From positions 1 to 58,315 of the forward strand of contig JADNYV010000223.1 of assembly GCA_015501055.1 (NCBI GenBank): a stretch of DNA of 58,315 nucleotides. The letters are read 5' to 3'. Each line of letters begins with the position of its first letter. The first letter of the stretch is position 1. Shown here one piece after another: positions 11,694-21,189 of the stretch. The DNA comes from Mucidula mucida. Its lineage: Eukaryota; Basidiomycota; Agaricomycetes; Agaricales; Physalacriaceae. Both the position numbers and the translations under genes were made by a program. The notes under the pieces are model-generated. The model saw only the letters and a list, made by a program, of their open reading frames with translations, searched no databases and had not been told where the DNA came from.

Positions 11694-12890
11694 ATGCCAG
11701 GATCTGAACTTCCCCAGGAGCTTGTCGACATCGTCATCAACGAGCTACAGAATGACGCTGCAGCACTACGGGCGTGCTCGCTCGTATGCCGCTCTTGGGT
11801 GCCCACTTCACAGCAACATCTGTTCCGCTACATATCCCTCGCGCCCTCGTATCACAAAAGAGGTACACATTCAGCATTCCTATCCAAATTCCACGCTTTG
11901 CTGGCCACATCCCCTCATCTCTCGCAAAACGTCCGCACGCTCGAGCTCGACCCTTCCCGCACCGCGGAGATAGATATTGAGCCCTTCTTCACACATCTTC
12001 GGCGCTTGGAGGAAATCCGCATCGTGGACTTTGAAGAAGCGCCAATGTTCCCATTCGAACGGCGTCTGCCTTTTCACTCCCTCTTAACCCTCCCGAACGT
12101 CACACGACTGAAAATCGGTCCCGGCGCGTGGTACCTCGGAGACGTGCTCCCTTGCTTGCGAAACGGCGGCAGGCTCAAAGACATCGCGTTCCAGGACGTG
12201 ATATTCGAGGGATACGAAGCCTGCGCGACGCTACTGCGTCTGACGGAGATACACCTGGAGAGTCTGAGGATAGACAGGGGATTTGTAGGGCTCTTGGGTG
12301 ATCTGAATGAGATTCCTGGGATGGATTTGAGGAAGCTGAAGAAACTTGAAGTACTGATGGGCGTGAGGAATGCACAGACGTCAGTAAGGTGGAGGAACCG
12401 GTTCCCCATTGGGACGATACAGGATGTGTTGAAGGGAATAGAGGGGACGTTGGAGCATTTGTCGCTGGATGTGTTTTTGAATGGTAGGTTCGAGTTTACC
12501 ATGCGATCTGCTGTGAGTTTTGATACCTCTGAATCAGAACCGCTGCATAACGTTGTGGACATCGCACGTCTTCGGTCTCTCAGCATCCACATACGGTGGT
12601 ATGTGTCTGAATTGAATCCCCGAATTTGGCTAGATTGGATTATCGCATCACTGAGAGGAATCAAGAAACCATCCATGATGGAGGTGGTCACCTTGAGAAT
12701 AACGACGTATACTGATGATGCGGTGCCGGATTTTGCATCTGATTGGGCATGTTTAGACGAGTTGCTGGCGAGGCCTGTGATGGCGCAGTTGCGAAGGGTG
12801 GATATCGTGCATGATTCCGAGGTTGCTGTGACGAGTAGACCGACATGGGTATGCCTCAAGAAGAAAGGTGTGCTTGTTAATTCGTGTTGA
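11694..12890 (+). CDS. F-box protein
   Basis: A single exon of 398 residues. The N terminus MPGSELPQELVDIVI, followed by DAAALRACSLVCRSWVP, is an F-box-like domain (about residues 4-45) of the type that binds Skp1 in SCF ubiquitin ligases. The rest is rich in Leu and has irregular repeats such as LRRLEEIRIVDFE and LRSLSIHIRW, as in substrate-binding regions of mushroom F-box proteins. An in-frame ATG 14 codons upstream (11652) is possible, but it sits in a TATATA run, so the second ATG is preferred. F-box proteins are greatly expanded in Agaricomycetes and this window holds others. The target is unknown. Confidence 0.85.
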   Translation: MPGSELPQELVDIVINELQNDAAALRACSLVCRSWVPTSQQHLFRYISLAPSYHKRGTHSAFLSKFHALLATSPHLSQNVRTLELDPSRTAEIDIEPFFTHLRRLEEIRIVDFEEAPMFPFERRLPFHSLLTLPNVTRLKIGPGAWYLGDVLPCLRNGGRLKDIAFQDVIFEGYEACATLLRLTEIHLESLRIDRGFVGLLGDLNEIPGMDLRKLKKLEVLMGVRNAQTSVRWRNRFPIGTIQDVLKGIEGTLEHLSLDVFLNGRFEFTMRSAVSFDTSESEPLHNVVDIARLRSLSIHIRWYVSELNPRIWLDWIIASLRGIKKPSMMEVVTLRITTYTDDAVPDFASDWACLDELLARPVMAQLRRVDIVHDSEVAVTSRPTWVCLKKKGVLVNSC

Positions 12891-13074
12891 AAGTAATAAG
12901 CTGTCTATACTTGTGTTTACCATGCCATTTTATTCTAGATATTTTACTTCTGTGTCAAAAGGACAAATGTAGATCGAGAATCTTTCGGAGGCGCGGTAGC
13001 GGATCAATTGATAATCGAGTCAACTTGCTTTCCGCCACCAGCCTCGAAGCTTTCAGACCGCATACTGCATCCTA

Positions 13075-13620
13075 ATGCCACCAAAAAAGACAAAGAAAAA
13101 CGAGTCCAACAGTGGCGATGCAGCTATATTAGTTGAATCGCCATACCTTTACCTCGGACCGAAATCGTCTGCTTCTGCAGCGTTCCTTTCATCCCACTAC
13201 ATCACCGACGTTCTCAGCATTGGCGCCACACCTCCAGTCGTCGTGCCAGACATCAACTATCATCGACTTTCCCTATCAGATAATACAGAAGCGCCCATAG
13301 AAAAGGTCATCATGGATGCAAGCGACATAATCACTGCTGTAGCCTCCCGCCCAGCCGGGCGGGTATTCGTGCATTGCTCTGCAGCAGTCTCACGCTCTCC
13401 CACTGTTGTTGCAGGTTATCTCATGGCGAAGCGGGATATGACATTAAAGGAAGCTTTGGGAAAGTTGATCAGAGCGAGACCTGCGATATGTCCCAATCCC
13501 GGTTTCTTAGCACAGCTTGAAGCGCTGGAGAAGACTATACGCGGCGATAATTCGCTCAATATCCATGTTTTACCTTCCAGGAAGACCGAGAGAGTTGCTC
13601 TATTTTCGGACGATAACTGA
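13075..13620 (+). CDS. Dual-specificity protein phosphatase
   Basis: A single exon of 181 residues. The signature HCSAAVSRSPT (about residues 100-110) is the C-x5-R phosphate-binding loop of Cys-based phosphatases, and SDNTEAP about 25 residues earlier supplies a candidate general-acid Asp. The start of the domain (ESPYLYLGPKSSAS) matches the usual first strand of small dual-specificity phosphatases. The N terminus is Lys-rich (PPKKTKKNE), possibly for nuclear or acidic-surface targeting. Length and motif order fit an active enzyme that removes phosphate from Tyr and Ser/Thr. The next gene downstream may encode a Cys-less relative. Confidence 0.9.
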   Translation: MPPKKTKKNESNSGDAAILVESPYLYLGPKSSASAAFLSSHYITDVLSIGATPPVVVPDINYHRLSLSDNTEAPIEKVIMDASDIITAVASRPAGRVFVHCSAAVSRSPTVVAGYLMAKRDMTLKEALGKLIRARPAICPNPGFLAQLEALEKTIRGDNSLNIHVLPSRKTERVALFSDDN

Positions 13621-14013
13621 TGGCGCGTTCCGAACGTCCGTTTCAGAGTGTGAACATTGCATCATCCCCCGCTTTGTATCCTCGAATCTCGTAATTGGTT
13701 TTCTCCTCTGATATCATCTCTGAGCTGATATGTGTCGTAGACACTCCATATTCATGCTTTCCATCTTGACAGAACGCTTGACGCCTGACAGCATTTCCCA
13801 ATGATGCTCCGCCAGACTCCCCCTTTGATTCACATCGAAGTCCTGTGAGCACAGCTCTGTCTCCGAAGTAGACATGTCTGTTGGATCGGAATGAACTTTT
13901 CTCGATCGCAAAGGGGCAGGAGGACGAGAAGTGGGAATCATGCCCCTATAATAATCCGATCGTATAAATTTACTGTCAATTGGCGAAGTTCCTCCCCCTC
14001 CTCGCTTGAAACC

Positions 14014-14997
14014 ATGCCTGGCCACAAGATAAGGCTCTCGCTGTCCTCTAGAATATTTTCGTCGTCGGGATCGACGCCGACAACTCCCTCGAGCGAGGAT
14101 TTCCCGCCCACACCCCGCTCAAACTCTTTCAGGCATAAGAGCCGGTCATCCCTGTCTAAATTTTTTGGTCTATCGTCTGCACCATCGACTCCCACTCTTG
14201 ATTTTTCAAAGTCACATCTCGACAAGCTTGCCAAAGTGCAGCAATGCGACCCGGTTCCAGCATGTCCTGTCCGACGCCATACGGAGCCTCTTCAGCTTGT
14301 GCACGATACAGAGAAGGCGCGGCCCTTGAATTACCCCTCCGCCGCTGCCATTCCATGCCACACCCCACCGCGCCCGAGCCATCGTCGCGCGGGCACCGCT
14401 CGCCATTCTAAACACGAAAGCCGATGTCTCCAGGCCTTATCCCCGCGCCTGTTCGTCGCCTTCGAAGACGACACGATCCCTTTCAACCGCTCATACTCAG
14501 ACGACATCTGCGCGCCTTCCGGGTCGCCATTTGACCACATCGTGCGGATCACATCGCACCCCCGACACGTCCCAGGCGCGGAGCTGGAGGTCTATCTCGC
14601 GCCGCGCGAGCACTGTCATTACTTGCGGGACATGGACAAGCTCTGTCGAGATCCGGAGGCGATCATACGATCAAAGGAGGATCGCGTTTCGTCGTTGGAC
14701 ATTGATCAGCTGGTCTTGGCGCGGGACTTTATATTCAGGTCGCAGGGGACGGTGTTGATCACCACGCCACGGGACGCGAGGATGGAGGCGATGACGCTGG
14801 CGTTGGCGTATTTGGCGTTCTCGACGGGGTATGGGGCGAAGGAGATTATGCGAAGTCAGAATGATAGGACGGTGGGGTTTAAGAGTGTTTGGCAACATAC
14901 GCTTAGTGACCAGGGTTTGGAGGTTGTTAAACAGGTTGCGGCGAAGAGACCGATTTATTGCGAGGACTCTGAGGCTTTGGATACATTACATTTCTAA
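14014..14997 (+). CDS. Possible catalytically dead phosphatase-like protein
   Basis: A single exon of 327 residues. An in-frame ATG exists at 13891, but the one at 14014 has the better context (aaaccATGcc) and starts a compact protein. Residues 1-150 are rich in Ser, Pro and Thr and likely disordered. The C-terminal half (about 180-320) resembles the fold of the neighbouring dual-specificity phosphatase: FDHIVRIT, then GTVLITTPRDARMEA, then LALAYLAF. At the place where the neighbour has HCSAAVSRS this protein has TTPRDARME, so the catalytic Cys is replaced by Thr. If the alignment holds it is a pseudophosphatase, perhaps a substrate-binding scaffold. This is inference from pattern only. Confidence 0.6.
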   Translation: MPGHKIRLSLSSRIFSSSGSTPTTPSSEDFPPTPRSNSFRHKSRSSLSKFFGLSSAPSTPTLDFSKSHLDKLAKVQQCDPVPACPVRRHTEPLQLVHDTEKARPLNYPSAAAIPCHTPPRPSHRRAGTARHSKHESRCLQALSPRLFVAFEDDTIPFNRSYSDDICAPSGSPFDHIVRITSHPRHVPGAELEVYLAPREHCHYLRDMDKLCRDPEAIIRSKEDRVSSLDIDQLVLARDFIFRSQGTVLITTPRDARMEAMTLALAYLAFSTGYGAKEIMRSQNDRTVGFKSVWQHTLSDQGLEVVKQVAAKRPIYCEDSEALDTLHF

Positions 14998-15048
14998 TTA
15001 TTAGGACAGTATCTGTATTTATAGCATATTATTTAGAAGTTTAGGATA

Positions 15049-16423
15049 CTAGCTCGGCATCCATGGACCAGCGTCTGTGATTTCCAGTTGCTCGAAAGTC
15101 TCTTGAGTGAGCGTTATTTGGAATGCGTCTTCATTATTTCGAGGGACACTCACCAATGAGAGAATCGTCTTCATGCTTGAATGCGTTGGTGACAATATCT
15201 AATCGATGTTTTGCGATCGTGCCAGGGAGCCAAACGTTGCTAATCGTATGGTACAGTGCACCATCGTTCTTAGATTTCGGACAGAACTGCAAGTGGATCT
15301 TGAGACACCGTAAGACAAGCTCTTTGCGACACAGAGCCTCGTCCAGTGCACGCCATGAGTCTAGTAAGTCCGTCGTCGAAAGGCGCTCCGTTCTGTCGTC
15401 GTATTTCACGTCAAGCAGTATCTCTAGATGTCGGAGCGCGTTGTTGTTATCAAGGACCTGAAATGTCCGCGCCCACCAACCCAGACAGTGAGCGATCCCC
15501 GAGGGTAAAATCAGGCCAATCGTAATTCTGAGAACTGGCACAGAATATATCTGTAAGGGATTCAGACGTTGCTCTGTGAATATGAGAGTTACTTATAATG
15601 CACGTCGAGATAAAGTCTCTTACCAGTGAAAAGATTGCCAATGGTAAGAAGTCGCAGGTTTCGTCCAGCGAGTTCGAGAAGCAAAGAGAGATAATCCAGA
15701 ATTGAGTTGTCAATGGAGTCTCCTTCAATAGTAATATCTTGCAGAGTGCTCGAGATTACTGGAGAGTCCCTGCTAGTGAAGAGCTGGAGAATCTTCTGTT
15801 TCTGGTTTGCATGATCGAAGGTCATAGACAGTTTACGCAAGACAGGACCGCGTTGCCCGGCCTTTATGGCGGCCAGGTTGGGATGGCCAACGTTCTCGAA
15901 GGCGTGAGTGGTCCAAGAGTTACGACGACCATCTGTGTAAATCGGCGGACGAATGTCGATCGCCATGTTCCCTCCAATCTCGAGCTCGGATAAGTATGGG
16001 AGCGACGAAAGGAGGTCCGCTAATTGCGACTGCGTGCACTGGAAATCCGCGAGGTGGAGTTGGCGTAATCCAGGAAAGGCGATATTCGCACAAAGTGCTT
16101 GTGGGCTGAGACTCCGACGCCAACTCAATCCGATGAGATCCATGTGTTCGACCCTGTAGCCGAGCTGGAGCTGCTGTAACAGCTCATAAAACTCGTAGCT
16201 TGACTCCAACGAAACTGTATCGTCAGATTGGATTTCAAGGTGGAGTGCGGATCGCAGGTGGGGTGCAACCTCGAGCTCCCTAAGGGTGAAGCATAATTGC
16301 TTGCATGTTTCTTTAATACCAGCGCCAATTCGGAGGCGTTCGATGGATGACTGACGGACATGCATGAGAAGGTATAGTGGAAAAGACGGAAAGGTAACGC
16401 ACCATGGGAGCTAAAATGATCAT
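15049..16423 (-). CDS. Leu-rich protein, probably F-box/LRR-like; N terminus uncertain
   Basis: Four exons read in frame: 16403-16423, 15624-16350, 15154-15573 and 15049-15101, with introns of 50-52 bp, giving 406 residues. The body has LRR-like stretches such as LRQLHLADFQCTQSQL and LSELEIGGN, then LRHLEILLDV, as in mushroom F-box/LRR proteins. No F-box is present in the modelled N terminus (MIILAPM), so the true first exon may lie further upstream (16430-16900), where only broken frames are visible. Splice junctions in the C-terminal half are convincing. Function as an SCF adaptor is inferred. Confidence 0.65.
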
Positions 16424-16918
16424 TGTGAAGAGAATGGAGACCTCTTATTTTTTGAGGCGTTCCGGTGTGGTCAAAGAGCGTCCATTTTCAGAAACAAAGA
16501 CAATTACGGCTGATGGGACAAAGTCACCAGCCACAATTTCTCGGGCAAAGGGTCGTGATGGGCATGTTGATAATTGCCATAGGGCGGCCTATGTGGTGAT
16601 TATTGTGGTACTTGCGTGTAACCAATCGTGAGTGAATTCTTTCTCCAGCGCCTGGTATGATACTGCGCAATAGGTCACCAGAACTCTGATTTGGTCCTCT
16701 CCCAAGACGCATGCGGTCTTTTAGCGAGTCAATAGATTCCGTATGTCGTCCTGTATCGCGATCGACTCGGAGGCAAGATCGAGGAGAGCAAGGCGCGTTG
16801 ACCACGTGGCAGGCAAAGCCCTTCCTTTCCACCTTCATCAGCAGGCAAGAAATTTGATCAGGCAAACAAATTCCAGGGAATCTCACTCCTTTTTAGGCCA
16901 ACTATTGCTTCCCACCCG

Positions 16919-17230
16919 TGTAGCTTTACGCAGCTTCCACCCGAGATACTGCACGACATCTTTGCAGTACTTTGCCAACAACCATGTAACAGTCTTGATT
17001 GTCAAAGAGCGCCTTGGACACTTGGACGATTCTGTTCCTTATATTGTGGTCAACTTCGACCATTGCCCCACCTTGTTGGCCACCCCGACCGCATCACTTG
17101 AAATATCGATGCGAACACCTACGACGCTAGCCGCTGGACATCGACATTACGATCATCCTCGTCGCAGACATGATGAAGCTCTTCACAGAGCATTGTCATC
17201 GACGACAGATCGTAGAATTCATCCTCGGCT
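16919..17230 (+). pseudogene. F-box protein relic
   Basis: From 16931 one frame reads QLPPEILHDIFAVLCQQP followed by APWTLGR, the start of a typical mushroom F-box domain. The match then jumps to another frame (FDHCPTLLATPTASLEIS and the following region to 17230). There is no start codon in the F-box frame and the gene does not continue. It lies close to the LRR-like gene on the opposite strand. Confidence 0.6.
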
Positions 17231-18210
17231 ATTAAGGATTAGCTTTTCGATGATAACTATTGGTCTGAGGTAAATCCTCTTGTATATTTGCGGATAATCT
17301 TCAGGTTATAGCGATTCTTGACTTTGATTGATGGGCTCACAACCTTCTTGTGCGCACCCAGGTTCCGTGGAGCGCTGGCGTCTAACGTGACACCATACTC
17401 ATTAGGCTGACGCGCCCAAACGCGTCGCATCTCGAGTAGCGCGATATCGTGCGCTGCATACACACCAGAGTGGTCGTGTAGCAAACGCGTCGTTTATTGT
17501 CATCAACGAATCCAAAAAGGTGTACCTGGCACCACGGAACCGTAGTTCTCGTGCTTTCAGGTTTCATATATGTGGCGCCAGTGAAACCTCCGAACTATTG
17601 CTGTAGCTTATAAGGGAACATTGCCGCCGGTGGATGAGCGGATGTGGGCGGTCTAAAGCAAGTACGGATATTCCAATGTTACAGTGTGTATCTCTTAGGG
17701 GGAAGCTGGAGAATGCGAGCAATGTTGCTCATCGAATCTGACTCTCTGCTCATAAATTCATCTAGATATGCAGTTCTTCGCAAATGTGACACAGAACGTG
17801 GTTGTTCATCTATAATCATTAACCAGCGTCACACAGCGTTTGGTGATGAGCTTTTCAGTATTGATTAGGCCAGAACCCATAGTTGACCGAATGCCTATTT
17901 GTGAGGACGTCCAGCCCATCAAAACAATTGCTTGCAGCTGCGGTAACGAGATCGGAGTTTGGGTATAGCATCATGTCGATTCTGCAGATGCATGATTCAC
18001 ACCGTTCCCGGCCAAGTTCAGAGCACGCCCCGCAATGCAAAGAGCAGTGCACACAGTATTCTGAGCTGACCAAATGATCAATGATTCCATATGAGGCTTT
18101 GTAAGTCATAGTTATAGAGATAAAGGAAGTGAATTCAGTACTATTACGAGTCCATTGGAAACAAAATGACGGGACCACTAAGTACCTAGTATCAGTACGG
18201 AACGCGTCGG
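17231..18210. other. No confident gene
   Basis: Short frames on both strands show no known domain. A minus-strand frame around 17870-17970 (LPQLQAIVLMGWT) faintly recalls the middle of fungal-specific transcription-factor domains, but it is too short to call. Confidence 0.3.
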
Positions 18211-18324
18211 GATGGTGGGGGGCAAGAGTGGCGGGATGGCCGCACCGGCAGCTGTGCGAATTCCGATGGACTCGAGCCAGTACGTTCTCCGAATACCCGA
18301 ACTCGTGTGAAGCTTTAGCGCGAC
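18211..18324 (+). repeat. Diverged third copy of the 445-bp arm's outer end
   Basis: The stretch matches the outer end of the right arm (about 20635-20737) in the same orientation, with several substitutions and short indels. Shared words include gcaccggcagctgtgcgaat and gaagctttagcgcgac. It lies 150 bp to the left of the small TIR element. Confidence 0.85.
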
Positions 18325-18468
18325 TGCCAAGATGAAATCCAAATGAAATCTGCATCCTTATCAGGAAAATGTGTTTAGGTACGGACTTCAGGGCCAATGC
18401 TACTATTGCTACTTATTGCTACCTCTAGTAACTGTCCGTGCCTGCACGTGCAGGGTTCAACTTGGCAG

Positions 18469-18979
18469 GCGCGCTAGGACCCTGGATAATACACTGACAT
18501 CGTTGATCCCGAATTTCCCAAAATTTCGTCCTCATGTCCGACAGGCTTGGGCCTTCCGTGACCGACTTTTCCTCAAGGTTCGGGCCCAAAAATCGCTTCA
18601 TGTCCGACTTTGGCATGAGGGTTCCGCCCAAAATTTCCCGTCAAATGGACCCTTTTCAGATTTTTCCGGGCTGTCTACAACAAGTTTCGATCGCCTGAGC
18701 CACCCGAACCGCAAGGCCTCCCGCTGGAAGAGTTTCCGCTGAGCCAACAGCTACATCCTGGGAGCGCTCAATAGTGGCCGACACCATGTCCGACACCCAG
18801 CTGACACCTGGATGAGGGTTTCTCAACCATCTCGCCCCATGTCCGTACACTGGATGAGGGTAGGCGGTGCGGAAAGAGCTCCATGTCCGACTTTTCCTCC
18901 AGGTTTGGGGCAAATTTTGTGTTCCATGTCCGACTTTGGGATCAACGATGTCACTGTATTATCCAGGGTCCTGGCGCGC
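18469..18979. mobile_element. Small TIR element (MITE-like) with iterated CATGTCCGAC
   Basis: The ends are 42-bp inverted repeats, 18469-18510 and 18938-18979, differing at two positions by eye; they start GCGCGCtAGGACCCTGG. The word CATGTCCGAC occurs at 18533, 18599, 18784, 18882 and 18924, with one variant at 18838. No coding frame of note lies inside. Size and structure fit a non-autonomous DNA transposon, but I found no target-site duplication. Its right end overlaps the outer end of the left 445-bp arm by 5 bp. Confidence 0.7.
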
Positions 18980-19419
18980 TCTGTCGCGCTAAAGCTTCAC
19001 GCGAGTTCGGGTATTCGGCTGGCCCGAGTCCGTTGGAATTCGCACAGCTGCCGGTGCGCCATCCCGCCACACTTGCCCCCACCATCCCCAGAGTATGTCT
19101 GACAGAAAGTGGTGTAATATGACATTTCCCGACGAAATCCTGGCAGCGAAATGCCCAAATATTTCTCATGAAAAGATGCAAACAGACAGAAGACAGTGAA
19201 TGAATCATATTGCGTGGCGCTACACAAATACATGGACATGGAATATCATGTTGCATCTACTCGAAACAGCAAATAGCACAATTCGTCGTCATGCAGTATG
19301 GCCAAAACTGGATAGACATATTGTCCGATAGATTAGAGATTCATCACTCACTAGGCAGCTGCGGTTTGAGCAGGTTTCCTAGCGAACGACGTCGTACAGG
19401 TAACTCACCGGTCCCATAA
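18975..19419 (-). repeat. Left 445-bp arm of large inverted repeat
   Basis: This arm is the reverse complement of 20301-20745. Both outer and inner breakpoints were traced base by base and both arms come out at 445 bp. Translations of matching frames in the two arms are identical, so identity is at or near 100%. The frames inside look non-coding. Confidence 0.93.
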
Positions 19420-20300
19420 CGGGTACACTTTCGACCGATACTGCACCTAATGGTAAATAAAGAAGCGTACGTCGACATGAAGGCGTTCAGGGCCTCCCGA
19501 AAACGGCGTTCTTGTCGGACGAACATGTGACATTACGCGCCGTGCATCTTGACGTCCGGTGAGGTTCTTCGGAAAAATGTCGACGGCGGGGAGTGCTCGC
19601 TGAGGTATCGACCGTCGTAGATGGCGTGTGCGCGGTCGACCTCACCCGGTCGCAAAAAGGGATGACAGGCCTGTGCCATTGTGCGCACTTGAGTAAAGGA
19701 TGTTCAACGCGAATCAGACGAAAGGCAATAATAAGCTGACTGGTCTGCGTTCCAACGCACGAGTTTTTGAGCCTTAGCGAAAGCTAGCTGACATGCTAGA
19801 GAGCGAAGTGAGCGCTGGCATGTCGGAGGTAAAAGCGGATGCGGACAACGCACTAGAACGATGTTAAATATTCAGGAGGTCGTGGAGGGAAAGATGAACC
19901 GTATTTGGCCATGGTTCGAGGACCCCCAATAGTACTAGGAGAGGTCGTTCTGCGGTTCGGACAAAAACTAGCCCAAAATTGGGTCAATGCCGTTCCGAGT
20001 TCGGACAGAAACAGCCCCGCCGTCAGGCGGGGCCGGAAAAAAATTCGGACAAAAGGTCGTCTGCTGGAGCCAAAATTTCAGTCCCTCTGACGCTTGCGCC
20101 CGCAGGGCAGAAAATTTGGAGCGATTTTCACCAGGCCGTTCCAAAATTCGGACAAAAATCAGAGTTTATCAGACCTCTCATGGAGGCCGTTCCAAAAATT
20201 CGGACAAAACCAGGCCAAAGAGGTCAAAAAGCGGTTCGGACAGAAACCTGGCAAAACAGGTCAATTTCGGAACGACATTTGGGGGTACTATTGGGGGTCC
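19420..20300 (+). repeat. Spacer between the arms with iterated TTCGGACAAAA
   Basis: The spacer is 881 bp. Its right half carries the word (G/A)TTCGGACA(A/G)AA at 19955, 19999, 20043, 20146, 20198 and 20234, so the first three are spaced exactly 44 bp apart. A GC-rich inverted word (gccccgccg..cggcggggc type) lies at 20014-20035. Frames of about 120 codons run through it, but they follow the repeat and look non-coding. Confidence 0.8.
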
Positions 20301-20745
20301 TTATGGGACCGGTGAGTTACCTGTACGACGTCGTTCGCTAGGAAACCTGCTCAAACCGCAGCTGCCTAGTGAGTGATGAATCTCTAATCTATCGGACAAT
20401 ATGTCTATCCAGTTTTGGCCATACTGCATGACGACGAATTGTGCTATTTGCTGTTTCGAGTAGATGCAACATGATATTCCATGTCCATGTATTTGTGTAG
20501 CGCCACGCAATATGATTCATTCACTGTCTTCTGTCTGTTTGCATCTTTTCATGAGAAATATTTGGGCATTTCGCTGCCAGGATTTCGTCGGGAAATGTCA
20601 TATTACACCACTTTCTGTCAGACATACTCTGGGGATGGTGGGGGCAAGTGTGGCGGGATGGCGCACCGGCAGCTGTGCGAATTCCAACGGACTCGGGCCA
20701 GCCGAATACCCGAACTCGCGTGAAGCTTTAGCGCGACAGAGCGCG
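20301..20745 (+). repeat. Right 445-bp arm of large inverted repeat
   Basis: Partner of 18975-19419. It ends in ...gcgacagagcgcg, followed by a GC-rich stretch (gcggccccgccgctcc) that recalls the spacer. No target-site duplication is evident when the two outer flanks are compared. Confidence 0.93.
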
Positions 20746-21128
20746 ATCAAGCGGCCCCGCCGCTCCGTGACGGAGTTTTAAATGGACTGTTTCATTCAAC
20801 TTTCATTTGTCTCGCTCCATCGACGACAGTGTACCTTTCATGCGACTCACAGACACAGATGCAATTGAGCTGATCTCAAGATGTGTTGGAAGTAACAGGG
20901 CACTCTAAGAACACCTCGCATGATAGACAAATCACCGTCAATTCACGTCGAGGTGTACATCGCTATCGCATTTCACGACGGCTTCCGACTTTTTCAACTA
21001 CCTTCTGTCGTAGCCGACGGAGCTGTCACCCTCCACGACTTTTCCGTCAGGAGACAGCCGATCGATGTCGGATTCGGGAACCTTAGGTTTTTCCTGATGT
21101 TGTCGGTTGTTGGGCGCGACTACGATAC
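20746..21128. other. P450 upstream region
   Basis: The frame that carries the P450 start is open upstream to 20920, but that part shows no P450 character and no splice pattern, so it is taken as 5' flank. Confidence 0.5.
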
Positions 21129-21135
21129 TATAAAG
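21129..21135 (+). promoter_or_regulatory. TATA box of the P450 gene
   Basis: TATAAAG lies 55 bp upstream of the P450 start codon at 21190. Confidence 0.5.
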
Positions 21136-21189
21136 GCCAATAATACACAATCTCAAGCAGTCCTATGCCCTCTCGATAACATTCTGAAC

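Noticed and set aside
12074..12859. 261-codon minus-strand frame opposite the F-box gene
   Set aside because: Shadow of the intact F-box gene; no start context or domain.
16743..17273. 176-codon frame taken as one gene
   Set aside because: The real signal is an F-box start in another frame that shifts into this one; the first half of this frame is not protein-like.
17855..18397. 180-codon Cys-rich minus-strand frame
   Set aside because: It runs into the diverged arm repeat and has no domain; Cys content appears accidental.
19979..20376. 120-130 codon frames in the spacer
   Set aside because: They run through the iterated TTCGGACAAAA words and have repeat-driven composition.
18951..20781. 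Frames of about 100 codons repeated in both 445-bp arms
   Set aside because: They are identical only because the DNA is duplicated; no domain, no codon bias, and frames end at the arm edges.
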